DNA of 64,000 nt from Pedobacter ginsengisoli (lineage in GTDB: Bacteria > Bacteroidota > Bacteroidia > Sphingobacteriales > Sphingobacteriaceae), in assembly GCF_002736205.1 (NCBI RefSeq), contig NZ_CP024091.1:5205555-5269554 (forward strand), read 5' to 3'. A program made the translations under genes and the position numbers. Of this stretch, positions 26,101 through 34,164 are shown in pieces; position 1 is the first letter of the stretch; each line of letters starts with the position of its first letter. Under the pieces are notes generated by a model, which was not told where the DNA came from, did not search any database, and saw only the letters and a list, made by a program, of their open reading frames with translations.

Positions 26101-27454
26101 AGAAGGCGTAAAACAAATTGTTTTAGGTCGTTCAGGAGAGTTTAAAATTGTTGAGCCGGAAACAAACAAAATCATCATGACCAGCAATATCCCTTACGGT
26201 GCATTCTTGTACGTTGAGGATGGAGCGAAAATAGCTAAAGGAGACAGAATTTGTTCATGGGATCCTTACAACGCTGTAATTATCTCTGAATTTGCAGGTA
26301 AAATTGAATTTGAGGCGATCATTGAGGGAGTTACCTTCCGTGAAGAATCAGATGAGCAGACTGGTCACCGTGAAAAAGTAATTATTGATACACGTGATAA
26401 AACTAAGAATCCTTCGGTTAAAGTTGTTGACAAAAAAGGTGAACTGATCAGAGGATATAACATCCCTGTAGGTGCCCACATTGCAATCGATGAAGGAGAT
26501 ACAGTTAAAACTGGTCAGATTTTAGTTAAAATACCTCGTGCAACTGGAAAAACAAGGGATATTACAGGTGGTTTACCACGTGTAACCGAGTTGTTCGAAG
26601 CACGTAATCCATCTAACCCTGCTGTAGTAACAGAGATTGATGGTGTGGTAACTTTAGGTGGTGTGAAACGTGGTAATCGTGAGATGACTATCGAATCTAA
26701 AGATGGTGAGGTTAAAAAATACCTTGTTCCATTGTCTAAACACATCCTTGTACAGGATAATGACTTTGTGAAAGCTGGTATGCCATTATCTGATGGTTCT
26801 ATTTCACCTGCTGATATCCTTGCAATTAAAGGCCCTGCGGCTGTACAAGAATATCTTGTTAATGGTATCCAGGAGGTTTATCGTTTACAAGGTGTGAAAA
26901 TCAATGATAAACACTTTGAGGTTATTGTACACCAAATGATGCAGAAAGTACATATCGAAGATCCTGGGGATACCAGTTTCTTAGAAAATAACTCTGTAGA
27001 TCGTTGGGACTTTATGATTGAGAATGATGAGATCTACGACAAAAAAGTTGTAGTAGATGCTGGTGATTCAAATACAGTTAAACCTGGTCAGATTCTTTCA
27101 TTACGTAAATTAAGAGACGAAAATTCTCAATTGAAACGTAAAGATTTGAAACAAGTTGAAGTTCGTGATGCAAGACCTGCAACAGCTAGTTCAGTACTGC
27201 AAGGTATTACCCGTGCATCACTAGGTACAAAATCATTTATCTCAGCAGCATCGTTCCAGGAAACTACTAAAGTATTAAATGAAGCAGCTATTGCTGGTAA
27301 ACGCGATAGTATGTTAGGATTGAAAGAAAACGTAATTGTTGGACACTTAATTCCTTCTGGTACTGGTGTACGTGGATATGAGCGTATCATTGTTGGATCT
27401 CAAGAAGAATACGATAAATTATTAGCTTCTAAACAAGAAGAAATAGAAGCCTAA
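23168..27454 (+). CDS. rpoC: RNA polymerase beta' subunit
   Basis: The 1428-residue protein has the N-terminal zinc site (Cys66, Cys68, Cys81, Cys84), the bridge and clamp regions, and the catalytic NADFDGDQMAVH near residue 475 that holds the active-site Mg. The second zinc site is seen in LTCENQRGVCALCYGRN. The C-terminus is complete. It follows rpoB after 94 bases containing an inverted repeat and ends at a strong terminator that closes the large ribosomal/RNA polymerase block. Confidence 0.98.
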   Translation: MSYKKDNKLKSNFTSITISLASPEAILERSSGEVLKPETINYRTYKPERDGLFCERIFGPVKDYECHCGKYKRIRYKGIVCDRCGVEVTEKKVRRERMGHINLVVPVAHIWYFRSLPNKIGYLLGLPTKRLDLIIYYERYVVIQPGLMAEEGIQYMDFLTEEEYLDILDKLPKENQYLDDKDPNKFVAKMGAEALEDLLKRIDLDTLSYNLRHQAANETSQQRKNEALKRLQVVEAFRGSRSRIENNPEWMIIKIVPVIPPELRPLVPLEGGRFATSDLNDLYRRVIIRNNRLKRLIEIKAPEVILRNEKRMLQEAVDSLFDNSRKVNAVKTEGNRALKSLSDILKGKQGRFRQNLLGKRVDYSARSVIVVGPNLKLHECGLPKDMAAELFKPFIIRKMIERGIVKTVKSAKKIVDRKDPLVWDILENVLKGHPVLLNRAPTLHRLGIQSFQPKLVEGKAIQLHPLVCTAFNADFDGDQMAVHLPLGHAAILEAQVLMLAAHNILNPANGTPITVPSQDMVLGLYYITKGRRTDEKRVVKGQDSVFYSPEEVIIAYNEKRIDLHAFIKVKVNVKIEDGSIVNKLTETTVGRVLFNQMVPEEVGYINELLTKKSLRDIIGEVVKITGMARASRFLDDIKELGFQMAFRGGLSFNLQDVNIPVEKHTLLEQASAEVEEVRNNYNMGFITNNERYNQIIDIWTRINNRLTSFVMNQLSSDNQGFNSVYMMLDSGARGSKEQIRQLCGMRGLMAKPQKSGSGGEIIENPILSNFKEGLSVLEYFISTHGARKGLADTALKTADAGYLTRRLHDVAQDMIVNSEDCGTLRGMYTTALKDNEDIVEPLFDRVLGRISLHDVFNPLDGSLLVAAGQDIDEDIAKAIEESPLEGIEIRSVLTCENQRGVCALCYGRNLATGKRVQKGEAVGVIAAQSIGEPGTQLTLRTFHVGGTASNIAAESQITAKFDGVIEFENVRTVENDTEEGVKQIVLGRSGEFKIVEPETNKIIMTSNIPYGAFLYVEDGAKIAKGDRICSWDPYNAVIISEFAGKIEFEAIIEGVTFREESDEQTGHREKVIIDTRDKTKNPSVKVVDKKGELIRGYNIPVGAHIAIDEGDTVKTGQILVKIPRATGKTRDITGGLPRVTELFEARNPSNPAVVTEIDGVVTLGGVKRGNREMTIESKDGEVKKYLVPLSKHILVQDNDFVKAGMPLSDGSISPADILAIKGPAAVQEYLVNGIQEVYRLQGVKINDKHFEVIVHQMMQKVHIEDPGDTSFLENNSVDRWDFMIENDEIYDKKVVVDAGDSNTVKPGQILSLRKLRDENSQLKRKDLKQVEVRDARPATASSVLQGITRASLGTKSFISAASFQETTKVLNEAAIAGKRDSMLGLKENVIVGHLIPSGTGVRGYERIIVGSQEEYDKLLASKQEEIEA

Positions 27455-27474
27455 TTTTAAATACATTTTTCTAC

Positions 27475-27511
27475 AAGTCCCCCTTCTTTAAAAGTCGGGG
27501 GACTTTTTTTA
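27475..27511 (+). terminator. Terminator after rpoC
   Basis: AAGTCCCCC at 27475-27483 and GGGGGACTT at 27497-27505 form a G/C-rich stem, with a T run to 27510. Confidence 0.92.
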
Positions 27512-27539
27512 TACTATAAAAAATATCTAAGTTTGTTAT

Positions 27540-27854
27540 ATGGAAGAACAAAATAACGAGAACCAGTTAAACATTGAACTCTCTGAAGAAGTTGCTGAGG
27601 GGATATTTTCGAACCTTGCCATTATCACTCATTCAAATACAGAATTTGTACTTGATTTTATAAGGGTAATGCCTGGCGTGCCTAAGGCAAGAGTAAAGTC
27701 GCGTATTATTCTTACCCCGGAACATGCTAAAAGGTTGTTAGCGGCAATGCAAGATAATATAGAAAAATATGAAGCGATAAATGGGCGTATTAAAACACAG
27801 GAAGAGCCTCCCGGTTTTCCAATGAACTTTGGTGGTCCAACCGCTCAGGCCTAA
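27540..27854 (+). CDS. DUF3467 family protein
   Basis: The 104-residue product matches the DUF3467 family (LSEEVAEGIFSNLAIITHS, EFVLDFIRVMPGVPKARVKS, LTPEHAKRLLAAMQDNI). These small cytosolic proteins are widespread in Bacteroidota and function is unknown. Placement after rpoC is of interest but a strong terminator intervenes. Its stop overlaps the stop of the convergent miaA by a CTAA. Confidence 0.82.
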   Translation: MEEQNNENQLNIELSEEVAEGIFSNLAIITHSNTEFVLDFIRVMPGVPKARVKSRIILTPEHAKRLLAAMQDNIEKYEAINGRIKTQEEPPGFPMNFGGPTAQA

Positions 27855-28768
27855 ACTAAAGATTGCTTAATGTAAGTGATGACTTCATCAACCTGGTTTG
27901 GCTCAAACCAGATGGTGTGGTCATCTCTTCTAAACCATGTTAGCTGCCTTTTGGCAAAGCGACGTGTATTTTGTTTTATCATATCTATTGCTTGTTCCAG
28001 ATCAATCTCTCCATCAAGATAAGCAAAGAGTTCTGAATAGCCTACTGTATTTAAGGCGTTATAGCCCTTATAATCTTTTAAGGATTGTACTTCCTCCAAT
28101 AAGCCTGAATCTATCATTTGGTCTACCCTCAAATTGATTCTATTATAAAGTACAGCCCGGTCTGTATTTAAGCCAATTTTAATAATATTAAAAGGCCTTG
28201 CTTTTTGACTGTTCGTAAGAAATGAAGATAGTTTCATCCCCGTTGAAAGGAAAAATTCCAATCCTCTAATCAGTCGTTGCGGATTATTCTGGTCTACTTT
28301 AGCATAATACTCAGGATCACTCTTACTTAACCGATCTTTTATTGGTTCAAGCCCTTCTGTTGCAAGCTGCTGATTGAGCTGTTCACGAATATTAATATCT
28401 GTGGCAGGAAGGTCATCAAGCCCTTTACACACCGCGTCAATATAAAGACCAGAGCCACCCACCATTACCAGAACATTATGTTTTTTAAACAATTCGTCTA
28501 TTAGTTTCAGGGCTTGTACTTCAAAATCGCCAGTACTAAATAATGTGCTTACACTATGAGAATTAATGAAATGATGAGGAGCGGCAGCCAATTCTTCGGC
28601 AGAAGGTTTGGCGGTACCAATTTCCATTTCCTTAAAGAATTGCCTGGAATCTGCAGAGATAATTTCAGTAAAAAACTGCTTAGCTATTTCTATCGCTAAA
28701 GCAGTTTTTCCTATTGCTGTTGGGCCTACAATAACAATTAAAGTTTTATCTGAAGCCATAGCTGGCAT
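27851..28768 (-). CDS. miaA: tRNA dimethylallyltransferase
   Basis: The 305-residue enzyme adds a dimethylallyl group to A37 of tRNAs reading UNN codons. The P-loop GPTAIGKT (about residues 15-22), SADSRQFFKEMEIGTAKP and GLNTDRAVLYNRINLRVDQM are MiaA blocks. The ATG at 28766-28768 overlaps the stop of the upstream PRiA4_ORF3-like gene as TAATG, which argues for translational coupling. MASDK three codons in is an alternative start. It is last in the leftward tRNA-maturation cluster. Confidence 0.95.
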   Translation of the reverse strand: MPAMASDKTLIVIVGPTAIGKTALAIEIAKQFFTEIISADSRQFFKEMEIGTAKPSAEELAAAPHHFINSHSVSTLFSTGDFEVQALKLIDELFKKHNVLVMVGGSGLYIDAVCKGLDDLPATDINIREQLNQQLATEGLEPIKDRLSKSDPEYYAKVDQNNPQRLIRGLEFFLSTGMKLSSFLTNSQKARPFNIIKIGLNTDRAVLYNRINLRVDQMIDSGLLEEVQSLKDYKGYNALNTVGYSELFAYLDGEIDLEQAIDMIKQNTRRFAKRQLTWFRRDDHTIWFEPNQVDEVITYIKQSLV

Positions 28769-29421
28769 TAATAATCCTCTTTGTTATTGTATTCTTCATC
28801 TTCGTAATTGTCATTGTCAGAAAACTCATCTGCTTCGTCTTCAGATTCATCTTCAGTGTCCTCATCTTTCTCTTCAGTATTGATACCTCTGCCACCCATA
28901 GCCTCAAGTTCATCGGTATCTTCAGGAACAAAATCCATTTCATTTAAGAAATCGAAATCTGTAGAGACAGGATTTGATGAAACAGCAACAGCTCCAAAAT
29001 TACTCTTGTCAATAATTTTAGGGGCTTCTCCGGTACTTTTAACAAGATATGGGTATTCGATGTTGGGATCAGTTTCCAGAACAATTTTAATTAACTCAAC
29101 ATGGAAATCAAAAGGACGGTCAAAATTATATATATAATAGAATTTTTGATGTGGGTCTTCAATAAAGCTGCTTAGCTTAGAAGTTTCCATTAAAGCGATG
29201 CCCCTGTCAATTTTGCGCTGATTAGGTAAATAGGCTATTTCATCACCTTTTATCCAATTGTCTGTACTCACAAAGAAGGAAGAAGATTTTTCGGCAGAGT
29301 AACCGGTTGAGCGGTGTACTGCTTTATGTAAATCTTCAAATGTTTGGGTCGATTTAATATCTATTTCCCTTACTACTTCATCGAAATCTTCGAAACTTAT
29401 TCTAAATCTATAAATTGCCAT
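28768..29421 (-). CDS. PRiA4_ORF3-like (IS1096 passenger TnpR-like) protein with acidic tail
   Basis: The 217-residue product has an N-terminal alpha/beta domain of about 150 residues (MAIYRFRISFEDFDEVVREI, TFEDLHKAVHRSTGYSAEKS) resembling the plasmid pRiA4b ORF-3 family, then a very acidic tail from about residue 165 of Glu/Asp repeats. The family name derives from mobile elements, but no transposase or terminal repeats are present here. The gene is embedded among tRNA-maturation genes and is translationally coupled to miaA. Function unknown; a cytosolic partner role is a guess. Confidence 0.7.
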   Translation of the reverse strand: MAIYRFRISFEDFDEVVREIDIKSTQTFEDLHKAVHRSTGYSAEKSSSFFVSTDNWIKGDEIAYLPNQRKIDRGIALMETSKLSSFIEDPHQKFYYIYNFDRPFDFHVELIKIVLETDPNIEYPYLVKSTGEAPKIIDKSNFGAVAVSSNPVSTDFDFLNEMDFVPEDTDELEAMGGRGINTEEKDEDTEDESEDEADEFSDNDNYEDEEYNNKEDY

Positions 29422-29478
29422 TTGAGCTTATTTTCTAGCTATAAAATTAAAAAATAAAATATACTTTATATAATTGTA

Positions 29479-30885
29479 TTAACGAGTTACCGGTAAAAGC
29501 CCCAGTTCGTGTGCTTTTTTAAGCATAAACTGTAATGCTTCATCATAAGTGTTGCTTATCTCACCTTCTAAGATAGCCTCACGAATGGCATTTTTGATGA
29601 TACCTACTTCTTTCCCTGCTCCCAAACCAAATACTTCCATAATATCGTTGCCTGTAATAGGTGGTTGCCAGTTTCTGATCTTATCGCGTTCTTCAACATC
29701 TCTGAGCTTTTGTTTAACCAGTTCAAAGTTGTTTCTGTATTTTTTTACTTTGTATTCGTTTTTAGTGGTTACATCGGCATTGCAAAGCAACATTAAACTC
29801 TCAATATCCTCGCCTGCATCAAAAAGAAGTCTTCTAACTGCTGAGTCGGTTACTACCTCCTGGGCCAGTACAATAGGGCGAAGGTGTAGTTGAACCAGCT
29901 TCTGAACATACTTCATTTTTTCATTAAGCGGAAGTTTAAGCTGTGCAAAAATTTGAGGTACCATGCGCGCGCCTTTATCTTCATGACCATGAAAAGTCCA
30001 GCCATGCCCATCCTCAAAACGCTTGGTTGCCGGTTTGGCAATATCGTGTAAAATAGCCGCCCAGCGTAACCACAAATCATCCGTTGCCGTACAAATATTA
30101 TCGAGCACCTGTAAGGTATGGTAAAAATTATCTTTATGTCCTTTTCCCTTAATGATATCAACACCATAGAGGTTGGCCATTTGAGGAAATATCAGATGCA
30201 AAAGACCAGTGTCAAATAAATATTTAAATCCTATTGATGGGAGTGGAGAAAGAATAATCTTATTTAGTTCATCAGTAATTCGTTCTTTTGAAACAATAGA
30301 AATGCGTTCTTTTTGTTTTTTGATCGCATTTATTGCTGCCTCATCAATGGTAAAGCCCAGCTGACTGGCAAAGCGAATAGCACGCATCATACGCAAAGGA
30401 TCATCAGAAAAAGTAAGTTCAGGGTCCAGTGGAGTTCTGATTAATTTATTCTTAAGATCTTCTGTTCCGCCAAAAGGATCAACAAGCTTTGCGTAACTAT
30501 CTTTATTTAGCGAAATTGCCAGTGCATTTATAGTAAAATCTCTCCTGAGCTGATCATCTTCAATTGTACCATTTTCTACTATCGGCTTACGCGAATTAGC
30601 GCGATAAGATTCCTTTCTGGCACCTACAAATTCTATTTCCAGATCTTGGAATTTGAGCATTGCCGTACCAAAATTCTTAAAAACGGCTACTTTGGTTTTC
30701 AGTTGGGCACCAACTAATTCTGCAAAACCGATTCCGTTTCCAAGTACTACAATATCAATGTCTTTTGATGGTCTTTGCAAAAAAATATCACGTACATAAC
30801 CACCTATAACATAGGCTTCAATATTATGTTTCGCTGCTATTCCCGCAAGAACTTTAAAAACAGGATGTTGTAGATGTTTTTCCAT
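29479..30885 (-). CDS. cca: CCA tRNA nucleotidyltransferase or poly(A) polymerase family protein
   Basis: The 468-residue class II nucleotidyltransferase has the head-domain motif GGYVRD (residues 28-33) with the metal-binding DID (42-44), RRDFTINALA, the neck region DDPLRMMRAIRFASQLGF, and an HD-type domain (AILHDIAKP, HEDKGARM). The HD domain is usual in Cca/PcnB-like enzymes of Bacteroidota. It probably adds or repairs the 3' CCA of tRNAs; none of the five tRNA genes here encodes CCA, so the activity is needed. It is the second gene in the leftward cluster, 26 bases after the tsaC-like gene. Confidence 0.9.
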   Translation of the reverse strand: MEKHLQHPVFKVLAGIAAKHNIEAYVIGGYVRDIFLQRPSKDIDIVVLGNGIGFAELVGAQLKTKVAVFKNFGTAMLKFQDLEIEFVGARKESYRANSRKPIVENGTIEDDQLRRDFTINALAISLNKDSYAKLVDPFGGTEDLKNKLIRTPLDPELTFSDDPLRMMRAIRFASQLGFTIDEAAINAIKKQKERISIVSKERITDELNKIILSPLPSIGFKYLFDTGLLHLIFPQMANLYGVDIIKGKGHKDNFYHTLQVLDNICTATDDLWLRWAAILHDIAKPATKRFEDGHGWTFHGHEDKGARMVPQIFAQLKLPLNEKMKYVQKLVQLHLRPIVLAQEVVTDSAVRRLLFDAGEDIESLMLLCNADVTTKNEYKVKKYRNNFELVKQKLRDVEERDKIRNWQPPITGNDIMEVFGLGAGKEVGIIKNAIREAILEGEISNTYDEALQFMLKKAHELGLLPVTR

Positions 30886-30911
30886 TATTGAGTTTGCAAA
30901 AGTACTAAAAC

Positions 30912-31478
30912 TTACCTTCTAATAAAGGAAAACTGTCCGCTGGCAGCTAATTTCATTATGGTCGATGGTTTCTTTTCCGTATTTAAATCTTGTTCCCAAT
31001 CAACAATATAGTCAACAGCATCCTTAATCTCATCGCTTATCTGATCAAAAGAAGCTGGTGTAGGCTGGCCTGATAAATTGGCCGAGGTTGATGTAATTGG
31101 TTTCCTGAAACGCTGTACTAACTGCTCACAAAAGTCATGCTTTACCACTCTTACACCAACACTTCCATCACTATTTATTACATTTTTTGCAAGGTTTTTT
31201 GCTCCCGAAAAAATAATAGTAAGTGGGCTTTCTGCATATTCAATCAAATCGTAGGCCACATCAGGTATTTCGGTAACATAGCTTTGTAACTTAGCTTCAG
31301 TATCCAATAAAATGATAAAACTTTTATCACTGCTACGTCCTTTAATGGCATTTATTTTTTCTACAGCCTGCTCATTGGTGGCATCACAGCCTAAACCCCA
31401 TACGGTGTCTGTAGGATATAGAATTACGCCGCCATCCTTTAATACAGTTAGCGCCTGTTTAATCTGATCACTCAACAT
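30912..31478 (-). CDS. tsaC: L-threonylcarbamoyladenylate synthase (Sua5/YciO/YrdC)
   Basis: The 188-residue protein matches the YrdC domain (DGGVILYPTDTVWGLGCDAT, INAIKGRSSDKSFIILL, ITSTSANLSGQPTP). It makes threonylcarbamoyl-AMP for t6A37 of ANN-decoding tRNAs. It lacks the extra Sua5 domain, hence tsaC-like. It heads the leftward cluster that contains cca and miaA. A YciO paralogue of uncertain role cannot be fully excluded. Confidence 0.88.
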   Translation of the reverse strand: MLSDQIKQALTVLKDGGVILYPTDTVWGLGCDATNEQAVEKINAIKGRSSDKSFIILLDTEAKLQSYVTEIPDVAYDLIEYAESPLTIIFSGAKNLAKNVINSDGSVGVRVVKHDFCEQLVQRFRKPITSTSANLSGQPTPASFDQISDEIKDAVDYIVDWEQDLNTEKKPSTIMKLAASGQFSFIRR

Positions 31479-31576
31479 ATAGAATTTCTTTTAGCCTATA
31501 AAAGTAGGTAAATTTCGTTTTTTATTGACCTCAGTTTTTAATTTGTTGTATATTTCGCCTCAATTTTAAAATGTGC

Positions 31577-31604
31577 ATGAAGCCCCACACTTGATAGGCT
31601 TCAT
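31577..31604 (+). other. Stem-loop in the leader of the glycosyltransferase gene
   Basis: ATGAAGCC at 31577-31584 and GGCTTCAT at 31597-31604 form a perfect 8-bp stem with a 12-base loop, ending 26 bases before the ATG. It has no T run, so it is a possible regulatory leader structure or a chance palindrome. Confidence 0.4.
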
Positions 31605-31630
31605 CACTGGTGCAAACAAATTATTCTCTG

Positions 31631-32773
31631 ATGAAAATTGCCTTCGATGCAAAGAGAGCTTATCATAACAATACCGGGTTAGGAAATTATAGCCGAACGC
31701 TGATAAAAGACCTGGCTGGGTTTTACCCGGATAATGAATACTTTTTGTTTAACCCTAAACCATCAAAAGAATACTCGTTAGCTGGTAATAATATACATCA
31801 GGTTTTACCACAAGGATTTTTTGCTCGTAAATTTTCATCCTTATGGAGAAGTAAATGGGTGGTAAGTGATTTGTTGGATCTTGGAATTGAACTATATCAT
31901 GGGTTAAGCCATGAAATTCCGGTAAGCATTAATAAAACCGGCATTAAAACAGTGGTTACCATACACGATCTTATTTTTGAGCATTTCCCGGAACAGCACA
32001 ACCCATTAGATGTTAAAGTCTACCGAAAAAAATTCACATATGCCTGCCAGCATGCCGATCGTATTGTAGCTATCAGTGAGCAAACCAAAAGGGATATTAT
32101 TGATTTTTATCAAACAGACCCCGATAAAATAGACGTATGCTATCAAAGTTGCGATAGTAGTTTTAACCCATCAATATCTGAAGACCAGAAACGTTCAATA
32201 GCTGCCAGGTTTAGTCTGCCAGAAAAGTTTTTCCTTTCCATTGGATCAATAATAGAAAGAAAGAACCTGCTAAATATCTGTAAGGCGGTTCAGATGTTAG
32301 AAAGTAATAATGACGTTAATTTAATTGTTATCGGAAAGGGGAGTGGTAAATATAAAAGCGAGGTTGACAGTTTTATAGAAAAAAACAACCTGACCGGTAA
32401 AATCACTTTTCTTGCCGATGTAGACTCTGCAGATTTGCCAGCCATATACAGCCTTTCAGAAGCACTAATTTACCCCTCTTATTTTGAAGGTTTTGGTATT
32501 CCCGTTCTGGAAGCTTTAAGTGTAGGTACACCTGTTATTACATCTTCTGTTAGTTGCTTGCCAGAAGCAGGGGGGAATGCTGCATCATATGTTAATCCTG
32601 ATAGCTATTCGGAAATTGCAGATGCCATGATAAAAATTTTAAAAGGTGGGGCAGATGTGCAGGATATGATTAAAAAGGGGTTTGTTCATGCCGAAAAGTT
32701 CAGTAACAGAAATTGTGCAGCACAGATAATGAAAACCTATCAGGCTGTAATGAAAAAGCCTGGTCAAAATTGA
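31631..32773 (+). CDS. Glycosyltransferase family 4 protein
   Basis: I start at ATG 31631, giving MKIAFDAKRAYHN, the usual opening of this subfamily; the GTG at 31610 would add seven unlikely residues. The 380-residue protein has a GT-B fold with the glycine-rich acceptor-side loop (NTGLGNYSRTLIKDL), LSIGSIIERKNLLNICKA and the GT4 EX7E motif in SYFEGFGIPVLEALSVGTP. It transfers a sugar from a nucleotide donor, probably in surface polysaccharide or glycolipid assembly. It stands alone, so the pathway is not defined. Its last codons overlap a terminator serving the opposing dapD gene. Confidence 0.85.
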   Translation: MKIAFDAKRAYHNNTGLGNYSRTLIKDLAGFYPDNEYFLFNPKPSKEYSLAGNNIHQVLPQGFFARKFSSLWRSKWVVSDLLDLGIELYHGLSHEIPVSINKTGIKTVVTIHDLIFEHFPEQHNPLDVKVYRKKFTYACQHADRIVAISEQTKRDIIDFYQTDPDKIDVCYQSCDSSFNPSISEDQKRSIAARFSLPEKFFLSIGSIIERKNLLNICKAVQMLESNNDVNLIVIGKGSGKYKSEVDSFIEKNNLTGKITFLADVDSADLPAIYSLSEALIYPSYFEGFGIPVLEALSVGTPVITSSVSCLPEAGGNAASYVNPDSYSEIADAMIKILKGGADVQDMIKKGFVHAEKFSNRNCAAQIMKTYQAVMKKPGQN

Positions 32774-32784
32774 TCAACCAGGCT
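32753..32784 (-). terminator. Terminator between dapD and the glycosyltransferase gene
   Basis: AGCCTGGT at 32757-32764 mirrors ACCAGGCT at 32777-32784. On the minus strand a T run follows, so it suits dapD. The stem overlaps the last glycosyltransferase codons, and that gene's stop lies in the loop. Confidence 0.75.
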
Positions 32785-32815
32785 CTTTATATAAATTTAA
32801 AATGATTTCAGTTTC

Positions 32816-33634
32816 CTATACAGAAACATTATTTTCTCTTAATGCGTCGTTAAGTGAAGTCTTTTTGTCAGTTGATTCTTTACGTTTGCCAATAATTAAA
32901 GCACATGGAACATGGTACTCTCCGGCAGGGAATTTCTTTGCATAAGTTCCCGGTATAACTACAGAGCGTGCAGGTACAATACCTCTATGCTCAACAGGAG
33001 TACTTCCGGTAACGTCAATAATTTTTGTTGATGCCGTTAATACAACGTTAGCTCCTAATACAGCTTCCTTCTCAACACGAACACCTTCAACAACTATTGC
33101 TCTTGATCCTAAGAAGCAGTTGTCTTCAATAATAACCGGTGCAGCCTGAATAGGCTCTAAAACACCACCAATACCAACCCCACCACTTAAGTGAACATGT
33201 TTTCCAATTTGTGCACATGAGCCAACAGTAGCCCAGGTGTCAACCATTGTACCTTCATCAACATAAGCACCAATATTTACATAAGAAGGCATCATAATTA
33301 CACCTTTAGCCAAATAAGCACCATAACGTGCACTTGCACCAGGCACTACTCTTACTCCAAGCTCTTTATAATTGGTTTTTAGTTTCATTTTATCATGAAA
33401 CACAAAAGGTCCTGTTTCAGTTACTTTCATCTGTCTGATAGGGAAGTAAAGAATAACAGCTTTTTTGATCCATTCATTTACACCCCATGAATTTAGAATA
33501 GGTTCAGCAACGCGCAATTCACCTTTATCTAACTGCATAACTACGGTTTCAATTGCTTCACAATGCTCCGTATATTCTAATAAAGTTCTATCCTCCCAAG
33601 CGGCTTCTACTAACTTTTTTAATTCTGCTATCAT
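32816..33634 (-). CDS. dapD: Tetrahydrodipicolinate N-succinyltransferase
   Basis: The 272-residue enzyme succinylates tetrahydrodipicolinate in the succinylase branch of lysine and diaminopimelate synthesis. It shows the family N-terminal domain, then a left-handed beta-helix of hexapeptide repeats (KGVIMMPSYVNIGAYVDEGT, VDTWATVGSCAQIGKHVHLS, IEDNCFLGSRAIVVEGV). Length is normal. It is monocistronic. Confidence 0.95.
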   Translation of the reverse strand: MIAELKKLVEAAWEDRTLLEYTEHCEAIETVVMQLDKGELRVAEPILNSWGVNEWIKKAVILYFPIRQMKVTETGPFVFHDKMKLKTNYKELGVRVVPGASARYGAYLAKGVIMMPSYVNIGAYVDEGTMVDTWATVGSCAQIGKHVHLSGGVGIGGVLEPIQAAPVIIEDNCFLGSRAIVVEGVRVEKEAVLGANVVLTASTKIIDVTGSTPVEHRGIVPARSVVIPGTYAKKFPAGEYHVPCALIIGKRKESTDKKTSLNDALRENNVSV

Positions 33635-33762
33635 GTTGTTTGTTTATTTTTTGACAAAATAAACGAATTTTATGTATCGAACATTGTTTTTTGCCATATA
33701 ATTATTGTTTTTTTATTCCCAATTATAAATTCATGGCGTTTCTTGCGTATTTTTGATTTTTT

Positions 33763-34164
33763 ATGACTGAGAAGGAAAAATTACGGATTGATAAATACTT
33801 ATGGGCAATAAGATTATTTAAGACCAGAAGTTTAGCTACAGAGGCCTGTAAGGCTGGACGTGTTAAATTTAATGGCCAAAATCTGAAACCATCTGCTATT
33901 GTAAAACCCGGCGATGTTTATCAGGTATCAAAAGGGATTGAAAAAAAAGTAATAGAGGTTGTAGAACTGTTGTACAACAGGGTTGAATCTAAAATTGCGG
34001 TAACTAAATACAACGACATTACCCCCGTTGAAGAAACTCATGCTTTTAAATCCGTATTTCATGCCCCGGCATTAAAAAGAGACAGAGGATCTGGCAGGCC
34101 AACTAAAAAGGACAGGCGCGAAACCGACGAGCTGATAGGGGGGATGTTTGACGATAATGAATAA
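33763..34164 (+). CDS. S4-domain RNA-binding protein, Hsp15-like
   Basis: The 133-residue protein starts with an S4 domain (RIDKYLWAIRLFKTRSLATE, AGRVKFNGQNLKPSAIVKPG) followed by a basic tail (HAPALKRDRGSGRPTKKDRR), the layout of Hsp15 (HslR). Hsp15 binds stalled 50S subunits carrying nascent peptidyl-tRNA and helps recycle them. The stop directly abuts that of the opposite EcsC-like gene. Confidence 0.85.
   Translation: MTEKEKLRIDKYLWAIRLFKTRSLATEACKAGRVKFNGQNLKPSAIVKPGDVYQVSKGIEKKVIEVVELLYNRVESKIAVTKYNDITPVEETHAFKSVFHAPALKRDRGSGRPTKKDRRETDELIGGMFDDNE

Noticed and set aside
28608..29137. Rightward Ser-rich frames opposite miaA and the acidic-tail gene
   Set aside because: They are reverse-strand shadows of real leftward genes. 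The Ser-rich composition is the complement of the Glu/Asp-rich codons.
28768..29421. Mobile element suggested by the IS1096 passenger/pRiA4b family name
   Set aside because: No transposase, terminal inverted repeats or target duplications are seen, and the gene is translationally coupled to miaA in a housekeeping cluster.
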